Assembly (NCBI GenBank): GCA_030295235.1 | Contig: AP026126.1 | Coordinates: 806,001 to 870,000, forward strand | Length of the DNA: 64,000 nt | DNA from: Fistulifera solaris | Lineage: Eukaryota > Bacillariophyta > Bacillariophyceae > Naviculales > Stauroneidaceae | Direction of reading: 5' to 3' | Part shown: piece by piece, positions 36,044-46,910 of the stretch | How the letters are laid out: every line of letters starts with the position of its first letter | Position numbering within the stretch: position 1 is the stretch's first letter | Translations under genes and position numbers: made by a program | The notes under the pieces: model-generated | Told to the model about the DNA's origin: nothing | Database searches by the model: none | The model's input: the letters and a program-made list of their open reading frames with translations, nothing else

Positions 36044-37195
36044 ATGAGCTGCAACACTTGTACCATTTGCCTCGATTCAGTTATTGGCGTTCGACCGATC
36101 GGTGGTGCTTATCCCTGTGGACACGTCTTTCACTTAGAGTGCTGGGATGGCTGGGTAGCTTCTCAGCACTGCAGACAGGCGAAATGCGCCATGTGCAATC
36201 GTCCATCGGAGGGTTTCTCTCGACTTTATTTAGACTTTCTCGGTACCAATGACGACAACATCTCTCTCAGTTCCTGTAGCGAGGCAGATCAAGGAGAGGA
36301 AGAATCATCCGAATGCGAACGCGACGAAGCAGAAACTGACACAAATCACGAAGATAGCGCACAGCAGGATGTCATAGTCATTCACAGTGGATCGATTGAG
36401 AATGCTACTTCCATAGAAGAACCGTCAAACAGTGCTGGCTCTGCGGGCATACCGAAAGACGGGACAGATAAATACAAAAAAGTCGCCAGACAACTCAAAC
36501 AACGCAATAAATACCTAGCCGCACAGATAATAGAGAGCAACAAAGCAGTCGAAGAGACGAAACAAAGCTACGAGGCCGAATGTGATAAGCGACTGCAGTT
36601 CGAAAAAGAAATTCATTCCCTTAAGGAACAATACAAGTATGCGCATTTGGCATTATCAGGTGCTAACTTGGAAGCTGCAGCATTGAAACGACAACTTGCT
36701 GAACGAGAATCAAGCTTAGAGACTACAAAGGCTAGCTTGGATTCAATAAAAGCAACCATGGAAAAACTGCAAAAGTCCTACGACGAAAGCTTGAAAAAGG
36801 CTCGAGCAAGCAGCATGGCGGAAGTCCGACAGATGTTGATAGACTATCCAAAAGTAGTACAAGAGAACAGAGAGCTCAAAAATAGGATAAGTGCTGTGGA
36901 ATCGAAGCAAATGAGCAAGGCCCCTTCAAAAGAGAGTCACGAGAAGCCAGCGGCAAGCTGCCTGAAGAGGAAAATCGATCTATTGAAAGAACTCGATCGG
37001 AAAACATCTCACAAGGCAGCGAATAATGTGACTGATGCCAGAGCGGACCAACGAGAAGCAGAAATTCAACTCTGCCTGCAGAAATCGTCGTGTGCTACCG
37101 CACTTTCGCGGACGTTACAAGCAAAGCGCCGACGTTCCCCGCTGGATGTGTTGAACAATGGTTGCAAATCGCGACACGGTATCCCTCCACGGTGA
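36044..37195 (+). CDS. RING-finger coiled-coil protein, TRAIP-like
   Basis: 383-residue single-exon protein. Residues 4-55 form a RING domain (C-x2-C...C-G-H-V-F-H-x2-C-W...C-x2-C), the signature of E3 ubiquitin ligases, with the cytosolic/nuclear CTICLD start. Residues ~60-140 are acidic and Ser-rich. Residues ~145-300 are a long coiled coil. The C terminus is basic (AKRRRSPLDVL). This order resembles TRAIP, a ligase that clears replication obstacles, but I see no clear PCNA-binding box. E3 function follows from the RING; the TRAIP link is tentative. The frame is intact. Confidence 0.82.
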   Translation: MSCNTCTICLDSVIGVRPIGGAYPCGHVFHLECWDGWVASQHCRQAKCAMCNRPSEGFSRLYLDFLGTNDDNISLSSCSEADQGEEESSECERDEAETDTNHEDSAQQDVIVIHSGSIENATSIEEPSNSAGSAGIPKDGTDKYKKVARQLKQRNKYLAAQIIESNKAVEETKQSYEAECDKRLQFEKEIHSLKEQYKYAHLALSGANLEAAALKRQLAERESSLETTKASLDSIKATMEKLQKSYDESLKKARASSMAEVRQMLIDYPKVVQENRELKNRISAVESKQMSKAPSKESHEKPAASCLKRKIDLLKELDRKTSHKAANNVTDARADQREAEIQLCLQKSSCATALSRTLQAKRRRSPLDVLNNGCKSRHGIPPR

Positions 37196-38138
37196 TTATC
37201 GAGGTATCGTAGCTCCTATTCACCATTTTTGAGCCATCGGTATCGAGCAGACGGAATGAGGGCCACCAACAAAGTCGAGAAACTTACAGATCCGAGACGA
37301 TTCGAACATTTTCGGTGCAAGTGATCGACGTTATCATCGCAAATGACGCTAATGATAGGTTCGAGTTGTTTGAAGCAGCGTAGTAGCAATTTTAGATGAA
37401 GAAGCAGAAGGAAGTTAGTGAGCACGGATCCGTTTAGCGGCTTTGATGGGACAATGTAGATTCATGACTGAAATGCAGTCGTGATCATGTTTGGGTCAAC
37501 ACTTGGGCCTATAGTGTTTGCGGAAGGGACTTCGGCAACATGTTCGCCGTAAACGAATCGACTCATTCATCGCAAATGACGCTATTAGTTGGAGCACTTG
37601 CAGCTTTGGATAATGTATACATTACATGAAAGGCTTCGGCACACGTGGAAGTGGAAATTGAGGGACATTGTAGCTGCCTGCTCAGTTTAGTATTATTGAC
37701 ATTCAACTGAATATGAAGAATTATTTTAAGTCGAATGAAAGATAATGTAGAAAAGGTCGCTCACCCTAGAAAAACACAAGACTACAGCATCGCGTCAGAT
37801 CTTGGTAACATAGAAAAATTTTCCTCGTCACACTCACAACAGGCACCAACAGAAATCACGAATCACACGTGCAAATTTCAGTCACTAGTGTCAGAGTCAT
37901 AGTTTTTGCGGTTCCGTGTTCTTGTTTCTTGTTCGGTGTGATGGAAATGTTCTGCACGCGGCTTCGTCGCTGTAAACCGTGTACCATACTTTGTAGGTAA
38001 CGTCACGATTTCTTTGTGAAAGATTCGATTTGCTAGAAAATCTCGAATCTCTTTCCCATTACCCCAGTTGAAAAAGACTTCGTCAGCAAGCCAACATACA
38101 CTTGAAATACCGACTACACTACAAAGTAATTGAAGCCA
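37196..38138. other. Intergenic region, 0.9 kb, with hairpin element
   Basis: Contains hairpin e (37463-37522) and a 17-bp direct repeat CATCGCAAATGACGCTA at 37335-37351 and 37568-37584. No gene supported. Confidence 0.6.
37463..37522 (+). repeat. CATGACTG/CAGTCGTG hairpin element e with downstream box
   Basis: Hairpin CATGACTG-AAATG-CAGTCGTG (37463-37483) followed by TCAACACTTGGGCCTATAGT. Further downstream similarity to copy g continues to the CATCGCAAATGACGCTAT word. Confidence 0.75.
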
Positions 38139-39214
38139 ATGCTTTGTGCAGAAAGTGCTAAGATGACGAGTCGGTGGCCTGCCAGAATCATGATTAGATC
38201 ACCTGGGTTCTGGAGAGCATCGTCTGCATCCGTTGAGTTGACATCGTGTCAACCCGCAGCGAGAATATCGCCCCATCGATTGCGTCTCCACTCAACTTGT
38301 ACGATGGATCTTGTGAGTAACGCTGTTTCGCCTAATGTGGTATTTTCTACTCTTCAGCACGCCATTCGCCGCGACGTGTTACAGCCGTACTCCGGGAAAA
38401 ACGTCCCCAGCACGATATTCCAGCAGCATCTCATGGAAAGCGCCCTGCTCGATCACCTCGAGCCGCGTATCATTGCTGATGAAATGGATCTTGTGCAAGC
38501 AGCTGAGAGACGCGAGCAATATGACAAAGTTATTCTTCTATTGCATCACGGCGAGAACTTGAGCCAGGTTCTGGCCGGTCCAGAACAAAACCAAATGAAC
38601 TACAATTTGTGGTGCGAAGAAGACCCGGAATCTTTGACCGGCAAAGGGATCGGTCAAGCATTGACACTCTCCCGTCGCATGGCTGCCTTTTGCAACGAAG
38701 ACACGCGCCTTCTTCCTGAATTGATTGTGGTAGCGCCTCTTCGAAAGGTTTTGCAAACCACATACATGGCCTTTCCCTACGATACGCCAGCCCACACTAT
38801 TCGAAATGTCAAGTGGGTTTGCCACCCGGATATTATTGAAAAGACCTCGGTTTCTCCCCGTGATATTAAATCAGCGTTTGGCGATATTGATTGTTCCCTC
38901 TTCTCGGATGATCGATCGGAAGACATGTGCGCAAATAGAGAAGAATCTCTTCTACAGCGTGCCGATTCTTTTCTCAATTGGCTTGACTCTCGGGAGGAGC
39001 GAGTTGTCGTTGGTAAGCTATTCCTCTCGCTCCTTTCTGTCTCATTGCTTCCCGTAAACTGACATTTTGATCGTTCTTCTCCTTATTAGTTTCTGGAGAC
39101 ACTGCTTCCATCAACACATTGAGTTGCCGCCTCCAGAGCATCCAAGGCACCATTCCACGAGCATTTCACAATGGGGAACTTCGCACATACGGAGTTCATT
39201 TCTCGTACATTTGA
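38139..39214 (+). CDS. Histidine-phosphatase-like protein with altered active site
   Basis: 332 residues in two exons (38139-39012 and 39090-39214, 77-nt intron). The basic, Ser/Arg-rich N terminus (MTSRWPARIMIRSPGFWRASSAS) suggests organelle import. The fold is that of the phosphoglycerate-mutase/histidine phosphatase superfamily: VILLLHHGEN in place of LxRHGE, then LTGKGIGQALTLSRRM, then LIVVAPLRKVLQT. After the intron comes VVVVSGDTASI where active members have VSHG, then FHNGEL as in the NaE motif. The phosphate-binding Arg and the second catalytic His are thus replaced, while the nucleophile-position His is kept. It may be a pseudoenzyme. Substrate unknown. Confidence 0.75.
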
Positions 39215-39380
39215 AGTCGTGATCTCACAACAACTTGTAGCTTTGCACATCTGAAATTTTCTACATCTGCCATTCTTAATAACAACACAAATTACTTTCC
39301 TAAATTTCGATAAACGAATTTCAAATTTATTGTCTAAAACCAAGTTGAATCTAAAATATAGTCAACGAAGGAAAATGAGT

Positions 39381-40013
39381 TTATCGAAAACTCAGTGCGA
39401 CCTTAGGCACAAAGAATGGACTCCCCAAGCCATCTGGGACGGCAGAAGTGGTTGCGCCAACGTCAGCTTTGAAAGCAGCGATCTTCTTCGAACCGACAAA
39501 TGGAGAAATCTTAGCGACATGTCCCATTTTGTCCAACGCAGCAGGAGCTAAGATGGTGGAACGATAAGCCATTTCACAACGCGGTAAGAGATGCGGAAGA
39601 TTTTTTAACAGTAGAACCACAGCGCACATAGAAGACATACCTGGCTTAAATACAGAGGCCGACTTCATTGCAGATTGACTCAGTCTAAGAAGAAGAACAT
39701 CAATTTGCAGCATCGTAAGAATAAGGAACAATACCAGGAACTACTCAGCCAGAAGTAAATCAGCGCTATTTAACAAAATGCACGGCTCTCTTCGTACTGT
39801 TTCCAGCATAAATACTCCGTATTTGTAAAACCAACTATTAAAACTGGAAATCCGATAGTCGGCGTTTATGCAATAAACAAGAGCATGCAAGTGGTGACCA
39901 GCGACAAGCGAGGATTGAAAGTAAATAAAGTTTAGCGACGACTCGTTTCGAAGAAGCACTACTTACCCTGTCAAGACAGTTTTGTTCGAAATAATACTGG
40001 GAATTTTGACCAT
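39381..40013 (-). CDS. Small 85-residue protein, three exons
   Basis: A short gene assembled from splice signals. Exon 1 is 40013-39967 (MVKIPSIISNKTVLT plus two bases), exon 2 is 39684-39641 and exon 3 is 39547-39381. The introns have GT-AG ends (donors GTAAGT and GTATGT, acceptors CTTCTTCTTAG and CCATCTTAG), and both junctions keep phase. The product has a Ser/Lys-rich N terminus like a mitochondrial presequence, then PAALDKMGHVAKISPFVGSK, and a hydrophobic end (SPFFVPKVALSFR). I cannot name a family. It could be a small organelle accessory subunit, which is a guess. Confidence rests on consistent phases across three exons. Confidence 0.55.
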
Positions 40014-40190
40014 TTTGTCAAGACACAGACTCTTTTCGTAATTATTCCTTCAGGAACCTAAATCGAAACCTCTGAAGCGAATGTTGTTCTTGTTGCTACT
40101 TCAGGTGCGGCGTGCGGCTTGGGGGCTTTCGTCTTTCGTCATCGCTCACGAAGGGATAAAACGAGGCCTCAAAATTCCGGGTCTCCCTCC

Positions 40191-40990
40191 GTCAATAAAT
40201 TTCCCTAAACCTTATACGAGGCACGTTGCACACATGAAACTCACGTAGAAACTTAAAGCGTTTCATCTTTGATCCCAATCACGAATAAAGTGCGCATAAT
40301 TGAAGTCAATGATCGTTGATGTTGATGGCACCCATTCTGCATGTTGATGCATTTTTTAGAGAGATGCAAAACCGAACCGAAAAGTGGTGTGATCGAACTC
40401 ATAACCAATTTCCTTCTGTCAGTAAAAAATTTCCTTACGGGGCCAACGTAGAATTCACGTAGACATTCGCAAGATTGCATCTGTTTTGTCTTTTCACGTT
40501 TGGTATTTTAAAAATTAGTGCCGATTCTTGCTAATGATTTCTATGAAAATATGATGGTATGATGAGAATTGTTACAATGAGATTTGTCGCAGTCTGACCC
40601 GAAAATTGATGAAGTCGAATTCGAGAAGGTCCGGGTGCTAGTGCTAGAACCTACATCAATATAATTCCTACGGCGGCTACGTGCATATCCTGTAGATATT
40701 CGAAGCGTTGTACCTTTGCTATTTTCTAGGTTTTGATTTCGAATTGTTTGTGAACAACGTTTATTAATGCTAATTATTGATATTGACGAAAGATTTAATG
40801 ACCATGCAGTCATGGATGCGCGAAGACTGGATGATGTGAATGTTGTCCGGGTGCCCTCTCTGTCAATAAATTTCCCTACGGGCCTACGTGAAATTCACGT
40901 TGACGTACGAAGCGTCGCATCTCCTTTATCCGCCACAAAAATCGTTGCCGTCCATTCTAGCATTTTTTCTTTGCGAGCAAGGCATCATAA
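40191..40990 (+). repeat. Degenerate ~220-bp tandem repeat, four units
   Basis: Four diverged units whose cores start near 40191, 40418, 40654 and 40862 (spacing 208-236 bp). Shared core: GTCAATAAATTTCCCTACGG, then CTACGTGAAATTCACGTAG (itself palindromic), then a GCGTTGCATCTTTT-like stretch. The first and last units match best. It lies directly before the SbcD-SbcC gene. No convincing coding role; short frames through the units are not conserved between them. Confidence 0.65.
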
Positions 40991-41056
40991 ATCATTACTG
41001 GTCCCAATGATGATTCAATCGGTAGCCCGAGCTAACCTGATGGGCACAATTCTTAA

Positions 41057-44000
41057 ATGAGAAAGAAATATTCAACGTCCTCTGGTTTCCTACCGTTGTG
41101 TTGGCAGGTCATCATGTTGAATTTGCTGATGAAATACGGAAGGCACTCGGTGCAACCATGGACGTCGATCCGCATGAGACATCACAGAAGACTGGCTTCA
41201 CAGCTCGTTTTCACTCCGCGGATGTTTGCGTCACAGTCATTTCATGTAGGGGATTTAATTGTGAAAAAGACCGAAGGCTCCGACAACATTACGGGGGTGG
41301 TAAAAGAAGTGAGAGGGTCTGGATGGTATGAAGTGGAACTCGAAAATGACAAGCGAGTCATCAAATGTCGTGGATCCTCATTATTACGGAGGACAGATCT
41401 ACCAGTATTGAGAGTCGAGAACACATCGCGCATCGAGCTGCAAGAAGTTTACGTAGCTGATACGCCGCTTTGGGACGTTCCGCCTCCAACCACTATCTTT
41501 GATTTAGATGCAGCAGTGCGACAGCTTCAATCCGATCCTCCATTACATCAGCGAGACCTTGAATATCTGAAACATGTGTCCCATCATATGTCGTACGAAA
41601 AATGGGTGGTCTTTACCGATTTACATTGCTACTCAGAAACGCTAAACACGACGCTCAAAGTGTTAGACCATGTACACGAGCTAGCGATCACGAGGAACGC
41701 CGGAGTTTTATTTCTGGGGGACTGGTGGCACCATCGTGGTACGCTTCGTGTTGACTGCCTCAATGCAGTTCTTAATAGCTTAAAGAACTGGACCGTACCT
41801 ATGGTGATGATACCAGGAAATCACGACCAAGTTACTTTGGGCGGCCACATACATGGACTGACGGCCCTCGAAAATTCATATCAAGTACGAGATAAGACAG
41901 GTAGTGGCAAAAGATACCCAGGTCCTCTCATCTTTTCCTATCCTACCAAATTTTTGGACGCATTGTTCATACCTCATGTTCGTGATAATGCCATCATGGA
42001 GTCGCTCCTCCAGTCTTCACTTTCGAAGAGTGCCGATGCTATCTTTGTCCATGCAGATACATCTGGCGCCTACATGAATGACTTAATTGTGTCACGTGAC
42101 GGTATTTCTATATCTTTATTTCCACCGGACAAACCAATATATTCCGGTCATTTTCATAAACCCCATGTCGTAAAGTCGAAGCGAAATCGATTAGAATACC
42201 TCGGATCACCGTACCAAGTTTCCCTTTCGGAGGCTCACCAGCAAAAAGCTCTTATAGTCGTTAATGCCGCTGACAAATGGAATTGTATTGAACGAATTCC
42301 AATCAACATCGGAAGAAAGCATTTCCGTGTAAATAGCATTGATGATTTTCTTCGGCTTCATCCATCCAACCAGATTAGTGCCGATAATACGGTAATGCGT
42401 CCAGGTGATCGTGTTGTCTTAACTTTAAACAGACAAATATATGCTACAGCAAAGTTGACCAAGAATGGGGAGGAAAACAAGCAACTTGAGGCTCAAGCAC
42501 AAGCTCTCCGATCACACGGTGTTGTTGTTGAGATTCGAGAAGTAAAAGAGAGTACATCTGGCACAGTCACGCCCTGGGCCACTCCGGAAGAGGATTTGGA
42601 CCCCGCTTCTCTCTGGAATAAATATTTGTATGAGTCGCTGGATCAGGGGTCCGTATCTCAGGACTTATCGGAAGAGCTCAAAGAACAGGGATTAAAAATG
42701 TTGGAGTCACTAGCTGATGATGTTACGTCAAATGGACTTCGTAGCCAGACTAAGCTTTTGTTTGAATCCGTCTCTGTGGAAGGATTTGGTCCTTTCCAGC
42801 AAAAAGTAGAGTACCCTTTAAAAAACCGTGGCCTGATTTTGTTGCGGGGAGTTAACGAAGATGCTGGGTCCGATAGGTAAGTTCTTTGTTTCAAAACATT
42901 CCTGATCAATTGCGAGTATCTCATTTCATTATCAAGCAGCAATGGAAGTGGGAAAACTTCTTTAGCCGTGTCAATTCTATGGGCTCTCACTGGCACCACG
43001 GATCCGCGCCCCTCACAGGACTACAAAGTATCCGATGTCGTTAACGACTCATGCAAAGTAAGTGCAATCGACGGAAAGGCCTGCCATTTTGGAAGTCCTA
43101 ACAATTTTCAGTCTTCAAGGGTGATCGTCAACGGAGAACTAAATGGAATTAAATTTGCAATCAGCAGGACGAAAACCCTCTCAAGAGGAGGGCTAACATT
43201 TATATTCGGTGGAGATGACTTGACGGCACAATCGGTCCAGGAAACTCAGAAAATAATCAACGAAAAGCTTGGTATCAGCGCAGAGCTATTATCGAGGACA
43301 CTATTTCATGGACAGCATTCACTAAATGGACTTCTTGAGTCAACAGATACAAAGTTAAAGGATGAGCTATCTTTAATTGTACCTCTCGACATATGGCAGA
43401 AAGCAGCGTCGTTGGCAAGGGAAGAAATCAAGCTCGGCCAGCAAAGTTGAAGCCCAGCTAGACGGCATGATTTGTGTGCGTTTAGCTGATTTGGAAACCG
43501 CGCGCGAAAAGCTCAACTTCACTTCAGCACAAATGGAGAAAGCGCGATTGAGAAGAGACGCTTCCCTTGGGACGTTTAAGGAATTCGCAGTTGCATTACC
43601 TACTGAAAGTGACACGATCACGCAAACCAAATCGTTAGGTTTACTGAAAAGCGAGCTAGTTTCCTGCGAGTCTTATATTCTCGAATTGGAGAAGGAGCTT
43701 ACAAGTACCAAGGGCCTGCTCGACCAAGACCTGGTTGCGTGCGATGGAGAGATAAAAAAGCTAGAAAGTTCACTTGTTGAGTTAGAAGCCTTGGAAAGGA
43801 ATGTGCATCATGAGCAACAGGTAATGTTGGGTCATCTGGAGGTCGCAAAGAAAGATTAGCCCGCTTGGAAACCATGTGGAAAGTAGATCTCTCGCATGAA
43901 GTTCCCAAGGATTTCCGGCTACCTAAGGAATGCCCTACATGTTCTCAAGCGATCAATGATTTGAACCACTCACATCAAGACAAAAGCCTTCAATTGTCTG

Positions 44001-44988
44001 TTGTCGAAAGCATGACATTGGCGTTTGTGGAGCATGAAACAATGATCAGGCAAGCTGAGGAAAGGACGGATGATTTGCAAATGACTCGAGACAGGACGAA
44101 AGCCCTGAGAGAGGAGGTAGGACGAATGTTACAAGATAGGGACAAGAGCGCACGAAAATGGACTGCTGAAATCAGAGATATGGAAAGTAACTTGCACCGT
44201 GAACGAAATAGGCAGCGAGAGCTGTCTAAGCAGCTATCGGAACTCGCCTCGTCTATTGATCGCAATTTACAAAAGGCATCTTTGGATGCTTCGTTACAAG
44301 AAGCGAGTGAGAAAGTTCGCTACCTTGAAATGACGGTCGAATCGGTACGAGAAGAAGTAACGAAACTCGAAGAAACGCTGTTCGAACTAAATAGACAGAG
44401 AGACCAGCACTCGCGATCCAGTGTGGTCATGTCAGAGCTATCGCAACTATTTTCACCCAAAGGCATTCAATCATTCATTCTGAAAAACACCATTGCAGAC
44501 TTGGAAACAGCAACTCAAACGTTTTTGACGGAAATCAGTGATGGTACACAACAATTACATTTGTCATTAGAGTCTGGGAGGGAATTTCACGCCGCGCCTT
44601 CGTCACAGGCAATGGTGGGAACTACATGGAACGCCCACTTGGCTCTCTGTCTGGAGGTCAATGGAGACGATGTTCACTCGCTTTGAACTTCGGTTTCGCT
44701 GAACTTATCGCAAGAAGAGGAAAGTTTCGTTCGTCGCTGTGCATTCTAGACGAACCTCTGACGCATTTAGACCGTTCCGGTCGTTCCGACGTCGGACGCC
44801 TCTTGCGTAGGTTCGTACGGCAGTCTCAATCAGGAACGGAAGGTGCCGCTCTCGGCTTGTCATTCGAAACGGTTTTAATTATACTTCAAGATCTAGCGGC
44901 GGAAGAACTCGAAGAATCATTTGACAGCGTGGATCAAGTCATCAAACAAGGAAGCGTGAGCTCCGTTGTAATTGACGGTGGTTTGTAG
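41057..44988 (+). CDS. SbcD-SbcC (Mre11-Rad50 type) nuclease fusion
   Basis: A single chain of about 1,271 residues joining both halves of the bacterial SbcCD nuclease, which processes DNA ends and hairpins. The basic N terminus looks like an organelle presequence, followed by a small Tudor/KOW-like stretch (GVVKEVRGSGWYEVEL). The phosphoesterase has VVFTDLHC, LFLGDWWHHRG, MIPGNHDQ and YSGHFHKPH. The SbcC part has Walker A (SNGSGKTS, completed across the intron), coiled coil, the zinc hook (KECPTCSQ), coiled coil, the LSGGQWRR signature and Walker B (LCILDEPLTHLD). Introns: 42877-42939 and a 54-nt in-frame intron 43058-43111. Indels: CC 43438, A3 43851, C 44625. Organelle location is inference. 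Confidence 0.88.
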
Positions 44989-45021
44989 TTGATACAAGGT
45001 GGAGCTTTACTAACTCGAACA

Positions 45022-46382
45022 CTATTCGCCTTCATTTGCGGCTTTCGCGGCTTTCTTTTCGGCATTTCGTTTTTTCGAAAACGACTCCATTTCTTCGCGT
45101 ATATCCGAGGGTAGGACTGGGCGGAAGCTCGGCAACTCGGCAACAAACAGCAAAGAATGCGCCCATCCACTATGCGTCGAAAATCTGTCTCGGAACAAGT
45201 CGCCCACGGCTCGGTATACGGTTGGTGTCAAGCTTTTTACATTTGACGTCTTAAAGGCATAATCTCGGCGTGCCATGTCCCACACGTGGACATCTACAGG
45301 GATCGCTTCTGTTTGCTGCAAGGAAAACAAAGCTATGCAATCAGCTACTTTGCGACCAACCCCAGGAAACTGAATAAGAGCTTCTTGTACATCCAAAGGT
45401 GAATTGACACCTCGTAAGCTATTTAAGTACGGCTCTCCCCCGACTGCTTGTATTTTCTCCATTGTGCCTAACAGATATTTAGCGCGGTAGCCCATTCCAC
45501 AGACATTGCGTAATTCGTCTTCAGTAGCCTTCGCAGCCAAACTTTCAAATCTCGGAAATGAATAAAAGGTTTCTTCATTGCCGTCGCTCGTTCGAAGGGT
45601 CAGTAGCGGTCTTCCGTAAGTACGTCGAATCTTCGCCAGCATCCCGAAGATTCGGGGTATGTTATTGTTGGATGAGCACAAAAACTGACCAAACATTCCC
45701 ATGGATCTTGGCAAATGACACGGACTCCAGGAATACACGCGGCGATACTTTTCAGGCGACTGCACTCCTGCGACCATTGTTGGTATAACACCGATAGCGA
45801 CTGATCTAACTGAAAGTAATGATACAAGATATCATCTGTTTTCACAATGTCATAATCTGGTGGTGCGAAAAGAACTTTGTAAAGAGTTGTGTCTCTCGTC
45901 TCGCGCAATAGAAGGACCAAGTAGTCGGAGGTATCTGGTATTCGGACTGTTCCGATCCATTGTGTTGCGTTGTGAGTCCCCCATGCCGAAGAACCAGCTG
46001 GCTCGTCTACGGCTTTCCAATGAAAACACTGCCCGGTCGTTAAAGTCGCCGAAGGGCGCAACTCACAAGCAGGTACTCTCAAGTCTCGAAATCCCTCATC
46101 GCTGAGTGCGTCCTCTTTCTTAACAATGATCGGCTCACGATTCTGAAAAGGTATAAACTTCTTTGCAATGCCTTTTTGGGGAGGCGTTGAAGATACAAGT
46201 TGATCGGGAGTTACAGTTCTCAGCGAACGTTTCTTGCCTTTTGTCGGTGTCGGTGTGCGGGGTTCAGCGGCAGCACTAATAACTTTGGCGATACTTCGGG
46301 CGGCTCTTGTCATTTTCAAGAAAGCATGTACAGAATTGAGGAGAAAGAAGTACAAAGAGATAGAAAATAGTCGATAATGCAT
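45022..46382 (-). CDS. OGG1: 8-oxoguanine DNA glycosylase
   Basis: Removes oxidised guanine from DNA (base excision repair). The N-terminal domain has LTTGQCFHWKAVDE, typical of OGG1. The helix-hairpin-helix-GPD domain has FPGVGRKVADCIALF with the catalytic Lys and IPVDVHVWD with the catalytic Asp. The preceding SFLCSSNNNIPRI block is an OGG1 hallmark and is broken only by a missing base in A5 at 45680-45684. Two starts are plausible: 46382, giving a signal peptide ending VHAF-LK (perhaps plastid), or 46313 (MTRAARSIAKV, Lys/Arg-rich, perhaps nuclear or mitochondrial). The frame is open upstream to 46568. The gene ends 33 bp from the SbcD-SbcC gene, convergently. Confidence 0.92.
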
Positions 46383-46910
46383 CCCAGTCAACGCTTTTCG
46401 AGTTAATACGTCTCCCGTTTTTTTTTTGAAGTCGAACCTTTTTACTGTATAACCTCGGGTCTCGCGGGTCTCGCGTCTTTCAATAACGCAAGACCGCAAG
46501 ACGCAACACCTCGCGTCACGCACGCACGACGCGTCAGCCGACAAAATGGACGGCGAACGTACCGTCACAATGACTTCTATTGACTGGTTTTATAAGTATA
46601 CAGGAATCCCTATGTCATTATCTCTCTATTATGTGTAAATCGCAATACCACGGAATACAGTATATATCGAGTACCGAAAAATCCTTTCTATGATATAGTG
46701 AATATAAGCCGTGTCCTTCTAATTATTTCGACACGGCCGTACGAGGTATTCTTGTTGGCAGAGGCGCGGGAACCGCGTCCTCCGAATTATTCGTTGTGGT
46801 CGATCCGAGCGCATCATTGCATTGATCTTTTGAAACCCTGCATTGTATTCAACAAGTTACTTTTATTTTAAGTTCGACGCTAAAGGGCATCGCTAGAGTG
46901 CTCTGCACCA
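46383..46910. other. Divergent intergenic region OGG1/LIN9
   Basis: 528 bp. The OGG1-proximal half has a CTCGCG-rich, imperfectly inverted stretch around 46450-46535. No palindrome of the TACCTGGTA type seen. Confidence 0.5.

Noticed and set aside
40767-41060. 97-codon frame before the SbcD-SbcC gene
   Set aside because: Covers the last unit of the degenerate tandem repeat and is not conserved in the other units. A faint likeness to leucine-rich repeats was too weak to use.
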